From assembly GCF_004138205.1 (NCBI RefSeq), contig NZ_RXNQ01000003.1, forward strand, positions 1 through 64,000: a stretch of 64,000 bases of DNA, read 5' to 3'. The stretch comes from Pedobacter sp. SYP-B3415 (lineage in GTDB: Bacteria > Bacteroidota > Bacteroidia > Sphingobacteriales > Sphingobacteriaceae). The notes under the pieces are model-generated. The model ran no database searches, was not told where the DNA came from, and worked only from the letters and a program-made list of their open reading frames with translations. Positions 35,499-44,744 of this stretch are shown here, one piece after another. The first letter of the stretch is position 1, and each line of letters opens with the position of its first letter. The translations under genes were made by a program, and so were the position numbers.

Positions 35499-36959
35499 CT
35501 ATTTCCATCCGCCGCCAAGGGCGCGATAGAGTCTTACACCGGCAGTCAGCCTGGCTGTTCTGATCCCAGCCAGGTCAAGCTCACTCTGCAGCAAAGCAGA
35601 TTGCGCGGTTATCACTTCGAGGTAATTGGCCATGCCATTTTTGAACAGCAATCCGGCATTTCGCGCTGCCAACTGCAATTTCAGGGCGCGCTGTTCGGCC
35701 AATTCATATTCTGATTTCAATTTATCTACACGCACCAGTTCATCTGATACCTCGCCAACGGCCACAAGTACCGCCTGCCTGAACTGAATGACTGATTTTT
35801 CCCGGTCAATCTTTGAGATTTCATAAGCAGTTTTTAACTGTCTGCGCTGAAAAATCGGCTGAGTTATTCCTCCAGACACAACGCCAAACAAGGCGGCCGG
35901 AACATTGAACCAATTACTGGCTTTGAAAGAGTTTACACCGCCTGTGGCGCTGATTGTAAGCGTGGGGTACATACTCGCTTTTGAAATGCCTACACGTGCA
36001 TTGGCCTCATCGAGCGCCAGGGCAGCTGTGCGAATATCAGGCCTGTTTCCCAGCAGAGCGGCAGGCAATCCGGCGCCAAATTCATCGGCCACTTCTGCCG
36101 TCTGAAGCGTACCCGAGCGTTCTACCGGCCCTGGAATTTTCCCGGTCAGAATGCTCAGCGCATTCTCCTGAAGGATGCGTACCTGCTCAAGCCTCGGGAC
36201 CAACGTCGCAGCAGCCAGCTGCTGCGCTTCGGCCTGTTGTACCGCGAGCGAAGTAACCTGTCCGGAGTTGAACTGCAGGCGAATAATGCGTAAAGTACTA
36301 TCATTTAATTTGACGTTCTTACGGGCAACATCCAGCTGCGCATCTGCCATAAGCAGCCCGTAGTAACCTTCGGCTACAGCTGCGACGACACGTGTTTGAA
36401 CCGCATTCCGCGCCTCCTTCGTTTGCAGATAGGCCGCCAGTGCAGCGGCATTCCGGCTTTTTATTTTACCCCAGATATCGGCTTCCCATACAAGACCAAG
36501 ATTGGCATTAAAATCTTCAATATGTCTGGTCCCAAGAAACTGCCCCGCCGTAATGCCATTCAGGCTGTTATCTGAAGGCCTGGTTGTAGTCGCCGTTACG
36601 TTAAGCTTCAGCTCGGGTAAATTTCCCTGCCGTGCCTGTTTGTAAAGCGCTTCGGCCGCATCAATATTTCGCAGTGCCAGCTGCAGATCGTTATTCCGCA
36701 GCAGCGCCGTATCAATCAGGCTACGGATGTCTCTTGACGTAAAAAATGTTTGCACAGGAATCGCGGCAATACTTGAGTCGCCGACCGCGGCTGTGCTCCG
36801 GTAGCTTTCAGGAAGCGCCTTTACCGGTAATGGTACATCTTTAGACACCTTGCAGCCGCCTGCAAGAAAGAGAACCAGGGTGATGGCCGCCCAGGTCACC
36901 GCCGGAATTTTCCAGCGGTGACGGGAAATTGAATTGATATAGGGATTATACAGTTTCAT
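35499..36959 (-). CDS. RND efflux outer-membrane lipoprotein (TolC/NodT family)
   Basis: The 486-residue protein forms the outer-membrane channel of the tripartite pump. A signal peptide ending in the lipobox LAGGC (Cys near residue 36) marks it as a lipoprotein. Two repeated halves of long amphipathic helices follow, with the TolC motifs LRNNDLQLALRNIDAAEA and LGNRPDIRTAALALDEANARVGISKASMYPT. Its start overlaps the end of the inner-membrane pump gene by 14 nt, so translation is coupled. It is the last gene of the operon. Confidence 0.92.
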   Translation of the reverse strand: MKLYNPYINSISRHRWKIPAVTWAAITLVLFLAGGCKVSKDVPLPVKALPESYRSTAAVGDSSIAAIPVQTFFTSRDIRSLIDTALLRNNDLQLALRNIDAAEALYKQARQGNLPELKLNVTATTTRPSDNSLNGITAGQFLGTRHIEDFNANLGLVWEADIWGKIKSRNAAALAAYLQTKEARNAVQTRVVAAVAEGYYGLLMADAQLDVARKNVKLNDSTLRIIRLQFNSGQVTSLAVQQAEAQQLAAATLVPRLEQVRILQENALSILTGKIPGPVERSGTLQTAEVADEFGAGLPAALLGNRPDIRTAALALDEANARVGISKASMYPTLTISATGGVNSFKASNWFNVPAALFGVVSGGITQPIFQRRQLKTAYEISKIDREKSVIQFRQAVLVAVGEVSDELVRVDKLKSEYELAEQRALKLQLAARNAGLLFKNGMANYLEVITAQSALLQSELDLAGIRTARLTAGVRLYRALGGGWK

Positions 36960-39900
36960 AAATCATTTTTTCTTGAGGTTGTTTTTGTTCTGTCCGTATC
37001 CGTGGTTTGCTGCTTACTTTTTCATGCAGGTACTGGAATACGATAAACAGGACCGGGATAATGAACAGGCCGAGGATTACGCCTGAAACCATCCCGCCTG
37101 CGGCGCCGATACTGATCGAGTGGTTACCCTGAGCAGATGGCCCCGTGGCGCCCATCATTGGAATCATGCCAACTATGAAGGCCAGAGAAGTCATAATAAT
37201 CGGGCGCAGCCTGAGTTTTGAAGCTTCAATGGCCGACGCCAGTAAAGTTTTGCCCGCCTTTCTGCGCTGCACCGCGAACTCTACAATCAGAATCGCATTC
37301 TTAGCGAGCAGACCGATCAGCATGACCAGCGCGACCTGCACATAGATGTTGTTTGATATACCGGTAAGCCCGATGGCCGCAAATACGCCGAATACGCCGG
37401 TCGGAATAGAGAGCAAAACAGAAAGGGGCAGGATATAACTTTCATACTGGGCGGCCAGCAGGAAATACACAAACAGCAGACAAAGCGCAAAAATGATTAC
37501 CGATTGTCCGCCTGAAGTGATTTCCTCTTTGGTCAGACCCGAAAACTCGTAGGTAAAACCATTTGGCAGGTGGCGGGCTGCCACTTCTTCTACAGCACGG
37601 ATCGCATCGCCCGAGCTGAAACCGGGTGTTGGAATCGCATTGATGCCGATTGAGTTAAACAGGTTATAACGTGACACGGTTTCAGGGCCATAAACCCTGT
37701 GCAGGCTCACCAGGGTATTGATCGGGACCATATCCCCCTGGCGGTTGCGTACAAAGACACCGTCTATTGCTGAAGGATCCTGGCGATCGGCCACATCAGC
37801 CTGTACCATGACCCGGTAGTACTTGCCGAACCGGTTAAAGTCTGAGGCTTGCGCACTGCCAAAATAGGTCTGCATAGTCTGAAGAATATCCTGCGTGCTG
37901 ACACCGAGCTGCTCTGCCTTTACGTCGTCAACTTCCATCTCCAGCTGTGGATAATCAGCGCGGAAGGAGGTAAAAGCGACTGCGATCTCCGGTCTCTTCA
38001 TCAGCTCGGCAATAAAGTTGTTGCCTATGTTTCCGAATTTGTCAAGCTGCCCGCCGGTACGGTCCTGCAACACAAAGTCAAGACCATCAACATTGCTGAA
38101 TCCCGGAACGGTTGGAAAGGTAAAAGCAAAGAATGTAGCGCCTTTGATGCCGCTGAGCCGCTGCTGCGCATCGGCCATAATACCATTGATGTCCTTGATC
38201 TTACCGCGTTCCTCAACAGGTTTAAGCAGGTAAAAGATAACGCCTGCAGACGGATTTGAAGCCTGGGTCAGAATGTTCAGACCAGACACAACAGAAATGT
38301 AACGTTTACCTTCCATGGTCATGAGCCGTTTCTCTGCCTCTTTGATTGCTGCTGTGGTCCGGTCGAGCGATGCACCCGGCGGCATGCTGAGTGAGATCAC
38401 AAAGAAACCCTGGTCTTCTGACGGGATAAATCCCGATTGCGTACGTCGCATCAATACTACCGTAGCCAGAATCACGACCGCCAGACCTGCCAGGCTGAAC
38501 CAGCGATAACGGAACAGGAAGCGGAGGCTGCTGAGGTATTTAAAGGTTAGTTTATCGAAACCGGCGTTAAAGCCCATAAAAAACCGCTCTTTAAAATTTT
38601 TAGGCTTGTGGCCGGAAGCGGCATCATGCAGTTTGTCTTTCAGGAAGAGGGCAGTCAGCGCCGGACTTAATGTCAAAGCATTTACCGCAGAAATAACAAT
38701 CGCGATAGCAAGCGTAAAGGCGAACTGACGATAAAACATGCCCGTAGAACCTTCCATAAATCCGACAGGCAGAAACACGGCAGACATGACAAGCGTAATC
38801 GAGATGATCGCACCCGTAATTTCGCTCATGGCCGAAAGCGTAGCTTCGCGCGGCGGCATGTGTTCGTTCTCCATTTTGGCATGGACGGCCTCAACGACGA
38901 CAATAGCATCATCGACGACGATACCTATGGCGAGCACCAGTGCAAACAGTGTGAGCAGGTTAATTGAAAAGCCAAAAAGCTGCATGAAAAAGAAGGTACC
39001 TATAATCGCTACAGGGACGGCGATGGCGGGGATTAATGTAGAGCGGAAGTCCTGCAGGAAAATAAATACTACGATGAACACCAGAATAAAGGCTTCGATA
39101 AGCGTATGTTTCACCTGGTCAATTGAGAGATCGAGTGGCTCTTTGGTATTGTAAAGCACATGGTACTCTACTCCTTTCGGGAAGCTCTTTTTTGCTTTCT
39201 CCATCAGTTTACCAATGGCTACCTGAATTTCATTGGCATTTGAACCGGAAAGCTGCATAACCAGGATGTTTGTTCCAGGCTTGCCATCTACACGGGCATA
39301 ATTGCTGTAACTGTAAGCACCGAACTCAATGCGCGCTACATCCTTAAGGCGAAGAACAGAGCCATCGCTGTTTGAGCGGATCACCATATTTTCGTACTCT
39401 GAAGGTTTATTCAGCTTGCCCTTATACTTGATAACGTATTCAAAGGCCTGTGTGCTGCTTTCGCCGAATTTTCCGGGTGCAGCTTCCTGGTTTTTATCCT
39501 GGATAGTCGCAAACACCTCTTTGGGCGTCAGGTTGTATGATGCCATTTTCGCCGGATCGAGCCAGACGCGCATCGAATAGTCCTTGATGCCACCAAAGAT
39601 ATTTGCCTGCCCAACGCCCGATATACGTTTGATTTCCGGAATGATATTGATCTGCGCATAGTTTGCAAGGAAGGTCTGGTCATATTCCCCGCCTTCTTCA
39701 GCGAAAAGGTCTATTACCATTACAATACTATTTTGCTGTTTGGCGGTGGTAATGCCAGCCTGAACTACCTCGGCGGGCAGCTGTGCGGTGGCCTGTGCCA
39801 CGCGGTTTTGCACGTTCACAGATGCCTGGTCAGGGTTTGTACCAAGCTTAAAAAATACACTGATTACAAGCGAGCCGTCATTACTTGCGGTTGAGCTCAT

Positions 39901-40131
39901 GTAACTCATATTCTCAACGCCGTTAATAGACTCTTCGAGCGACGGTGCAACGGCGCGAAGGACGGTTTCGGCGTTTGCGCCCGGGTAACGGGCGGTAACC
40001 TGGATCGCGGGGGGTGCAATATCAGGGAACTGCTCTAAAGGCAGCCTGCTCAGGCCAAGTCCGCCAAGGATAACCAGGATGATTGAGATCACCGTGGCCA
40101 GGACAGGCCTTTCTATAAATTTCCTAAACAT
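36946..40131 (-). CDS. RND multidrug efflux pump, inner-membrane subunit (HAE1/AcrB family)
   Basis: The 1061-residue pump moves hydrophobic compounds out of the cell using the proton gradient. It begins MFRKFIERPVLATVISIILV and has about twelve transmembrane helices, with two large periplasmic loops after helices 1 and 7. The proton-relay Asp pair sits in GIVVDDAIVVVEAV near residue 405. The length is usual for the AcrB/MexB group. It lies between the adaptor (26 nt away) and the outer-membrane gene (overlapping), and the three genes form a complete pump. Confidence 0.95.
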   Translation of the reverse strand: MFRKFIERPVLATVISIILVILGGLGLSRLPLEQFPDIAPPAIQVTARYPGANAETVLRAVAPSLEESINGVENMSYMSSTASNDGSLVISVFFKLGTNPDQASVNVQNRVAQATAQLPAEVVQAGITTAKQQNSIVMVIDLFAEEGGEYDQTFLANYAQINIIPEIKRISGVGQANIFGGIKDYSMRVWLDPAKMASYNLTPKEVFATIQDKNQEAAPGKFGESSTQAFEYVIKYKGKLNKPSEYENMVIRSNSDGSVLRLKDVARIEFGAYSYSNYARVDGKPGTNILVMQLSGSNANEIQVAIGKLMEKAKKSFPKGVEYHVLYNTKEPLDLSIDQVKHTLIEAFILVFIVVFIFLQDFRSTLIPAIAVPVAIIGTFFFMQLFGFSINLLTLFALVLAIGIVVDDAIVVVEAVHAKMENEHMPPREATLSAMSEITGAIISITLVMSAVFLPVGFMEGSTGMFYRQFAFTLAIAIVISAVNALTLSPALTALFLKDKLHDAASGHKPKNFKERFFMGFNAGFDKLTFKYLSSLRFLFRYRWFSLAGLAVVILATVVLMRRTQSGFIPSEDQGFFVISLSMPPGASLDRTTAAIKEAEKRLMTMEGKRYISVVSGLNILTQASNPSAGVIFYLLKPVEERGKIKDINGIMADAQQRLSGIKGATFFAFTFPTVPGFSNVDGLDFVLQDRTGGQLDKFGNIGNNFIAELMKRPEIAVAFTSFRADYPQLEMEVDDVKAEQLGVSTQDILQTMQTYFGSAQASDFNRFGKYYRVMVQADVADRQDPSAIDGVFVRNRQGDMVPINTLVSLHRVYGPETVSRYNLFNSIGINAIPTPGFSSGDAIRAVEEVAARHLPNGFTYEFSGLTKEEITSGGQSVIIFALCLLFVYFLLAAQYESYILPLSVLLSIPTGVFGVFAAIGLTGISNNIYVQVALVMLIGLLAKNAILIVEFAVQRRKAGKTLLASAIEASKLRLRPIIMTSLAFIVGMIPMMGATGPSAQGNHSISIGAAGGMVSGVILGLFIIPVLFIVFQYLHEKVSSKPRIRTEQKQPQEKMIYETV

Positions 40132-40156
40132 GTTAATTTTCTTTTTAAGGAGGGGT

Positions 40157-41335
40157 TTATTTCAGGGAGGAGGTTAATTTTTCGGGTACAACAGCATCAC
40201 CATCTTTCAGCACTTCGAAACCTTTGAGCACAATACGATCGCCCGGCTCCAAACCCGATTTGATCAGGTACTGGTTGCCGCTGGTGCCGCCAATGGTGAC
40301 AGGTTGTTTATTCACCTTATTTTGTTTGTTTAATGCATAGACGAAAATCTTGTCCTGCATTTCTATCGTTGCCGATTGAGGAATGAGCATCGCGTCGCGG
40401 TGGTTAACGCCAAGGCGGATCTTGCCGGTGTTGCCCGAGCGGAGGGTTCCATCAGCGTTTGGAAAGCTCGCACGAAGCGTTATAGCACCGGTATTTTTAT
40501 CGAACTGCCCATCAACCATATCTATCTTTCCTTTAACAGGGTATTCGCTTTCATCAGCCAGTGTCAGTGTTACAGGAGGCATGTTACGCAGCTTCTGCTC
40601 AAAGGTTTTACCGGCATACTTGGCATTGAAGCTGTTAAACTCTGTTTCACCCAATGAGAAGTACACGTGCACTTCATGAATGTCAGACAACCGAGTCAGC
40701 GCTTCGGGGTCTGTTGCAGACACAAGGCTGCCCTGTTTCTTGGGGATGCGGCCTACATAACCGCTTACAGGCGCTTTAATCCGGGCGTATCCAAGATTGA
40801 TACGGGCAGTTGCCACACCGGCTTTCGCCTGTTCTACATTGGCGACGGCCATTTTATAAGCGGCACGGGCTGTTCTCAGCTGGATATCTGACACAACTTT
40901 GTTGGCTACCAGCGGATTGATCTTATCAATCTCGACCTGGGCATTTGCAACAGCTGCTTCTGCCGCATGCAACGCAGCTAAGGCATTGTTAAGTGCTTCG
41001 CGAAACGGACGCTCATTAATCTGGAACAACGGCTGACCAGCTTTTACATACGCACCTTCGTTTACCAGCACTTTCTCCAGATAACCGCTCACCTGCGGGC
41101 GTATGTCCACATCAACCGCACCCTGTACCGCAGCCGGATATTCGTTATAGGTAGTCTCAGCTGTCCTTGTAATCGTAGATACAGGCAAAACCGGGGCTGG
41201 TGGTGCGGGCGGCTGCTCGGGCTTCTGCGCACACGAAAGGATAACGGTAGATACAAGGGATAAAAATAAAACCTTCAAAACGTTGTTAAACAGTTTAACA
41301 GCGTTAAATGAAAGGTACAGCAATTTTGTTTTCAT
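40157..41335 (-). CDS. RND efflux periplasmic adaptor (membrane fusion protein)
   Basis: The 392-residue lipoprotein (signal peptide with lipobox ILSC, Cys about residue 35) joins the inner and outer pump parts. It has a lipoyl-like half motif (VDIRPQVSGYLEKVLVNEGAYVKAG split around a helical hairpin), a coiled-coil hairpin (AEAAVANAQVEIDKINPLV) and a beta-barrel domain. Codons 10-19 of the signal peptide contain overlapping half-sites like those of the TetR operators. It is the first gene of the pump operon. Confidence 0.92.
   Translation of the reverse strand: MKTKLLYLSFNAVKLFNNVLKVLFLSLVSTVILSCAQKPEQPPAPPAPVLPVSTITRTAETTYNEYPAAVQGAVDVDIRPQVSGYLEKVLVNEGAYVKAGQPLFQINERPFREALNNALAALHAAEAAVANAQVEIDKINPLVANKVVSDIQLRTARAAYKMAVANVEQAKAGVATARINLGYARIKAPVSGYVGRIPKKQGSLVSATDPEALTRLSDIHEVHVYFSLGETEFNSFNAKYAGKTFEQKLRNMPPVTLTLADESEYPVKGKIDMVDGQFDKNTGAITLRASFPNADGTLRSGNTGKIRLGVNHRDAMLIPQSATIEMQDKIFVYALNKQNKVNKQPVTIGGTSGNQYLIKSGLEPGDRIVLKGFEVLKDGDAVVPEKLTSSLK
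41284..41308. promoter_or_regulatory. Cluster of three TetR half-sites inside the adaptor gene
   Basis: TGTTAAA (41284-41290), TTTAACA (41294-41300) and CGTTAAA (41302-41308) are packed together. They form two overlapping palindromes, GTTAAACAGTTTAAC (perfect) and TTTAACAGCGTTAAA (one mismatch). They resemble the intergenic operators at 41387 and 42043, so this may be a second, intragenic operator. Confidence 0.5.
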
Positions 41336-41386
41336 GGGGATTTCGGTTTTTATTATTACTTTTTGTTATTAAACGTGTATAAAAAA

Positions 41387-41401
41387 TTTAACAGTGTTAA
41401 A
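41387..41401. promoter_or_regulatory. TetR operator palindrome upstream of the efflux operon
   Basis: TTTAACA-G-TGTTAAA is a perfect 15-bp palindrome, 51 nt upstream of the adaptor ATG and 20 nt after the tetR stop. It is identical to the site before tetR except for the central base. Confidence 0.7.
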
Positions 41402-41421
41402 TATTATTGAAAAAAAATGGC

Positions 41422-42018
41422 CTAGCCATTTATAGAGCGAATGATACCGATGATCGCGTCTTTCAGAATCGACTGGTTGATCTCTTCGTTCATTCCTCTG
41501 TTAACGAGGTTAATAGATATCAGACCGTGAATAATCGACCAGAAAGTATAGTATTTCCGGCAAACCTCCTGGTCAGACACGTCTGTTTTATACAACTGTC
41601 TGATTACCTCACACGTAAGCTCCTGCACATGATCTGCCTCTTCCATGCACTTTTTCATGTTACAGCAGATCATTTCTACTCCAAACATGAGTTGGTAAAA
41701 CTCACGGTTGGCAAAGGCAAAGTTCCAATAGGCAACCCACATGGCTTCCAGTTGCTTCTCTGGTTCGCTATGATCTGCTCTTGCTTCCCTCATTTGTTTA
41801 GACAGAAGCAAATAACCTTTTCTGGCGAGCTCAGAAAGAATGCCTTCCTTGTTTGGAAAATACTCGTAAATAATCGGTGCAGTGTATTCGATCTCATCAG
41901 CGATCTTACGCATACTCAATGCCTGCCACCCCTCCTTTTGCGCAATCTGCAGGGAAGCGTCCAGAATGTTTGTTCTGGTTTCTTCCTTTAATCTCGTGAT
42001 CCGTTCTTTACTACCCAT
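41422..42018 (-). CDS. TetR family transcriptional regulator of the efflux operon
   Basis: The 198-residue protein has an N-terminal TetR helix-turn-helix (residues 10-60: RTNILDASLQIAQKEGW, then ALSMRKIADEIEYTAPIIYE and YFPNKEGI). A helical ligand-binding domain follows, with WVAYWNFAFANREFYQLMFG (TetR_C_33-like). It sits directly upstream of the pump operon on the same strand. Matching palindromes before its own start and before the pump operon suggest that it represses both and is released by a pump substrate. Confidence 0.88.
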   Translation of the reverse strand: MGSKERITRLKEETRTNILDASLQIAQKEGWQALSMRKIADEIEYTAPIIYEYFPNKEGILSELARKGYLLLSKQMREARADHSEPEKQLEAMWVAYWNFAFANREFYQLMFGVEMICCNMKKCMEEADHVQELTCEVIRQLYKTDVSDQEVCRKYYTFWSIIHGLISINLVNRGMNEEINQSILKDAIIGIIRSING

Positions 42019-42042
42019 ACTTGCGATTACAGCCGTAAATCA

Positions 42043-42057
42043 TTTAACACTGTTAAA
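42043..42057. promoter_or_regulatory. TetR operator palindrome upstream of tetR
   Basis: TTTAACA-C-TGTTAAA is a perfect 15-bp palindrome, 24 nt upstream of the tetR ATG. It directly abuts the -7 box at 42058-42065, so a bound repressor would cover the transcription start. Confidence 0.72.
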
Positions 42058-42065
42058 CAAAGGTA
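42058..42065 (-). promoter_or_regulatory. Promoter -7 box of tetR
   Basis: TACCTTTG on the minus strand fits TAnnTTTG and is followed immediately by the operator palindrome. Confidence 0.65.
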
Positions 42066-42120
42066 TGAAATGGATGAGGGGCACCGTATCATCCATTTGT
42101 CATTACCACTCTCCTCTCTG

Positions 42121-42885
42121 TTAACTACCTGTAATTGAGCGAATAAAATCATTTACAGGTTTTCCTTCACCGAGGCTTTTCACAAATGCAGTACCGATAA
42201 TGGCTCCGCTGGCGTAGGCTGAAGCTTTTTGAAATGTGGCTTTATCACTGATACCAAAACCGATCATCAACGGGTTTTTAAGGTTCATTGATTTGATGCG
42301 AGCAAAGTAGCCTTCAGTATTTTCAGAAACCTGGAGGTTTTTTCCGGTTGTTGCAGACGACGACAGCAGGTAAATGAATCCCCTGCTCAGCCCGTCAATT
42401 TTTCTGATCCGTTCTGCTGAGGTTTGCGGAGTGATGAGGAAGATATTGCAAAGATCCGCTTCTTCGAAACAAGATTTATAATGGCGTTCATACTCGGCCA
42501 TTGGCAAGTCAGGAACAATGCATCCGTCTACACCAACCGCTTTGCAGGACTCACAGAATTTTTCTACACCATACTGAAGCACCGGATTAACATATCCCAT
42601 CAAAAGCACCGGAATGGAAACACGGCTGCGAAGGTCTTTTAACTGTTCAAAAAGAAGCTTCAGGTTCATGCCATTATCAAGTGCAACTTTGCTGCTGCCT
42701 TGTATCACCGGCCCGTCTGCTACAGGGTCTGAATAAGGAAAGCCGATCTCAAGCAGGTCTGCCCCGGCCGCCTCCAGTTCCTCAGCTATTCTTACTGTAT
42801 CATGCAAATCCGGGTAGCCCGCTGTATAATAGATCGATAAAATATTTCCTTTTTTTCTCTGAAAGAGAGCTTCTAGTCTGTTCAT
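42121..42885 (-). CDS. trpA: Tryptophan synthase alpha chain
   Basis: It cleaves indole-3-glycerol phosphate and passes indole to TrpB. The 254-residue TIM-barrel protein has the catalytic Glu in LLEIGFPYSDPVADGP near residue 47, with the catalytic Asp in the same segment, and the phosphate-binding GFGIS near the C-terminus. It is the last gene of the trp operon, 21 nt after trpB. No terminator was found before tetR, about 100 nt downstream. Confidence 0.96.
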   Translation of the reverse strand: MNRLEALFQRKKGNILSIYYTAGYPDLHDTVRIAEELEAAGADLLEIGFPYSDPVADGPVIQGSSKVALDNGMNLKLLFEQLKDLRSRVSIPVLLMGYVNPVLQYGVEKFCESCKAVGVDGCIVPDLPMAEYERHYKSCFEEADLCNIFLITPQTSAERIRKIDGLSRGFIYLLSSSATTGKNLQVSENTEGYFARIKSMNLKNPLMIGFGISDKATFQKASAYASGAIIGTAFVKSLGEGKPVNDFIRSITGS

Positions 42886-42906
42886 TGCTGTATATGTGAT
42901 GACTTT

Positions 42907-44088
42907 TTATAGTCCGAAATGTTTCATATAGGTTTCCATGTCTTTATCTCCCCTTCCCGAGAGGCAGACTACGACGTTCTGACCTGGGGTAAATTTCATT
43001 TTTTCCAGCTGTGCCAATGCATGTGCACTTTCGATTGCCGGAATAATGCCTTCAAGTTGTGTAAGGAGTAATCCTGCCTGCAGAGACTCATCGTCGGTAA
43101 TTGAAACATATTCGCCCCGGCCGGTCTTAAAAAGATGCGCGTGCTGCGGGCCAATGCCGGGATAATCCAGACCTGCAGACACTGAATGCGGCTCTACAAC
43201 CTGTCCGTCTTCCGTTTGCATGAGAATGCTCCGGCTTCCATGCAGTACTCCTTCTTGCCCAAGTGTGGTCGTTGCTGCAGAATAGCCCGAGCGAACACCT
43301 TTTCCGGCGGCCTCAATAGCAACTAGTTTTACACTTTCATCATCGATAAAATGGTAGAACATACCCATGGCATTGCTGCCGCCGCCTACGCAGGCCAGCA
43401 CATAATCAGGAAGTTCACTGCCGGTCTGCTCTAAAAGTTGTTTTTTGGTCTCGGCAGATATGATTGACTGGAACCTGGCAACCATGTCGGGGTACGGATG
43501 CGGGCCTACAACAGAACCAATGATGTAATGTGTGTCTACCGGGTTATTTATCCAGTCGCGCATAGCCTCGTTGGTTGCGTCTTTGAGTGTTCTGCTTCCA
43601 GATGTTGCCGGAACCACCTTGGCGCCTAGCATTTTCATTCTGGCAACATTCGGTGCCTGCCGCTGTATGTCGATCTCGCCCATATAGACCACACATTCCA
43701 GTCCGCGAAGAGCACAAACCGTTGCGGTGGCAACGCCATGCTGACCGGCACCGGTTTCTGCAATGATGCGGTTCTTACCCAAACGTTCTGCCATCAGGAT
43801 CTGTCCGATGGTGTTGTTAATTTTATGTGCACCGGTGTGGTTCAGGTCTTCGCGTTTTAAAAAGATATTTGCACCATACCTGGCGCTGAGGCGTTTTGCA
43901 AGATAAAGAGGCGACGGTCGACCCACATAATCTTTCAGCAACTGATCAAACTCAGCACGAAAACCCGGTTCATTGATGATTTTGAGATAGTTTGATCTCA
44001 GTTCTTCAACATTTGGATACAACATTTCCGGGATGTAGGCACCACCGAAATCACCATAATATCCTTCTTCATTTACAAAGTAACTCAT
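42907..44088 (-). CDS. trpB: Tryptophan synthase beta chain
   Basis: This PLP enzyme joins indole and serine to make tryptophan. The 393-residue protein has the PLP lysine in [15 protein letters not shown] near residue 87, [13 protein letters not shown], and the phosphate-binding GGGSNAMG. It is the TrpB1 type, which pairs with the adjacent TrpA. It lies between trpF (4 nt) and trpA. Confidence 0.97.
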   Translation of the reverse strand: MSYFVNEEGYYGDFGGAYIPEMLYPNVEELRSNYLKIINEPGFRAEFDQLLKDYVGRPSPLYLAKRLSARYGANIFLKREDLNHTGAHKINNTIGQILMAERLGKNRIIAETGAGQHGVATATVCALRGLECVVYMGEIDIQRQAPNVARMKMLGAKVVPATSGSRTLKDATNEAMRDWINNPVDTHYIIGSVVGPHPYPDMVARFQSIISAETKKQLLEQTGSELPDYVLACVGGGSNAMGMFYHFIDDESVKLVAIEAAGKGVRSGYSAATTTLGQEGVLHGSRSILMQTEDGQVVEPHSVSAGLDYPGIGPQHAHLFKTGRGEYVSITDDESLQAGLLLTQLEGIIPAIESAHALAQLEKMKFTPGQNVVVCLSGRGDKDMETYMKHFGL

Positions 44089-44092
44089 ATCC

Positions 44093-44743
44093 TTATTGAT
44101 TTATCGCGTTTCCGCGCAGTGTGTTTATAGTCGTTGTTAAGCCCGCAATGTCTTTAAGTGCCGGTGCTAATTCGAAACGGCTGTTCAGGTCAAGCGCATA
44201 CAGCCGGCTGTCATTGAACTTACGCAGTTCATCGATGTGCTCAGGCCCAATTCCGCCACTGAGAAAGAAAGGCTTGTCCCCCTTATAGTTTTCAAGCAAT
44301 CTCCAGTCGAATGTTTTTCCCGAGCCTCCATGCCCGGGTGTACGGGTATCAAACAAAAAATAGCCGACCGCATCCCGGTAGTCTTCAGTTATCGAAAAAT
44401 CAAAACCTGGCCCGACTCCAAACGCTTTGATCATTTCGGGCCGGGGCCTGTCGGCAAACAGGGCAGTAATTTCGAAGCATTGACCCGGGCTCTCCGATCC
44501 ATGTAACTGTATGGCATCTAATCCAAACTGCAGGCTGATCTCAAGAACTTCTTCAGGACGGCAATCAACAAACACACCGGTTTTTTTTATGGCCACCGGC
44601 AGGCGCGACAGCAGATCAGGCAGCAATGTTCCTGCAAAACGGGGTGAGGGTTTATAGAATATAAATCCCATATAGTCTGGTGCCAGTTCGGCCAGTTCGC
44701 TGATGTTTCCGGCTTCGCGCATGCCGCAGATCTTTATTTTCAT
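44093..44743 (-). CDS. trpF: Phosphoribosylanthranilate isomerase
   Basis: It isomerises phosphoribosylanthranilate to CdRP in tryptophan synthesis. The 216-residue TIM-barrel protein starts [10 protein letters not shown] with the catalytic Cys6. The catalytic Asp is in [19 protein letters not shown], and the phosphate-binding loop is LSGGIGPEH. The ATG is 1 nt after the trpD stop codon, so the pair is translationally linked; longer frames running into trpD are rejected. Confidence 0.95.
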   Translation of the reverse strand: MKIKICGMREAGNISELAELAPDYMGFIFYKPSPRFAGTLLPDLLSRLPVAIKKTGVFVDCRPEEVLEISLQFGLDAIQLHGSESPGQCFEITALFADRPRPEMIKAFGVGPGFDFSITEDYRDAVGYFLFDTRTPGHGGSGKTFDWRLLENYKGDKPFFLSGGIGPEHIDELRKFNDSRLYALDLNSRFELAPALKDIAGLTTTINTLRGNAINQ

Positions 44744-44744
44744 G

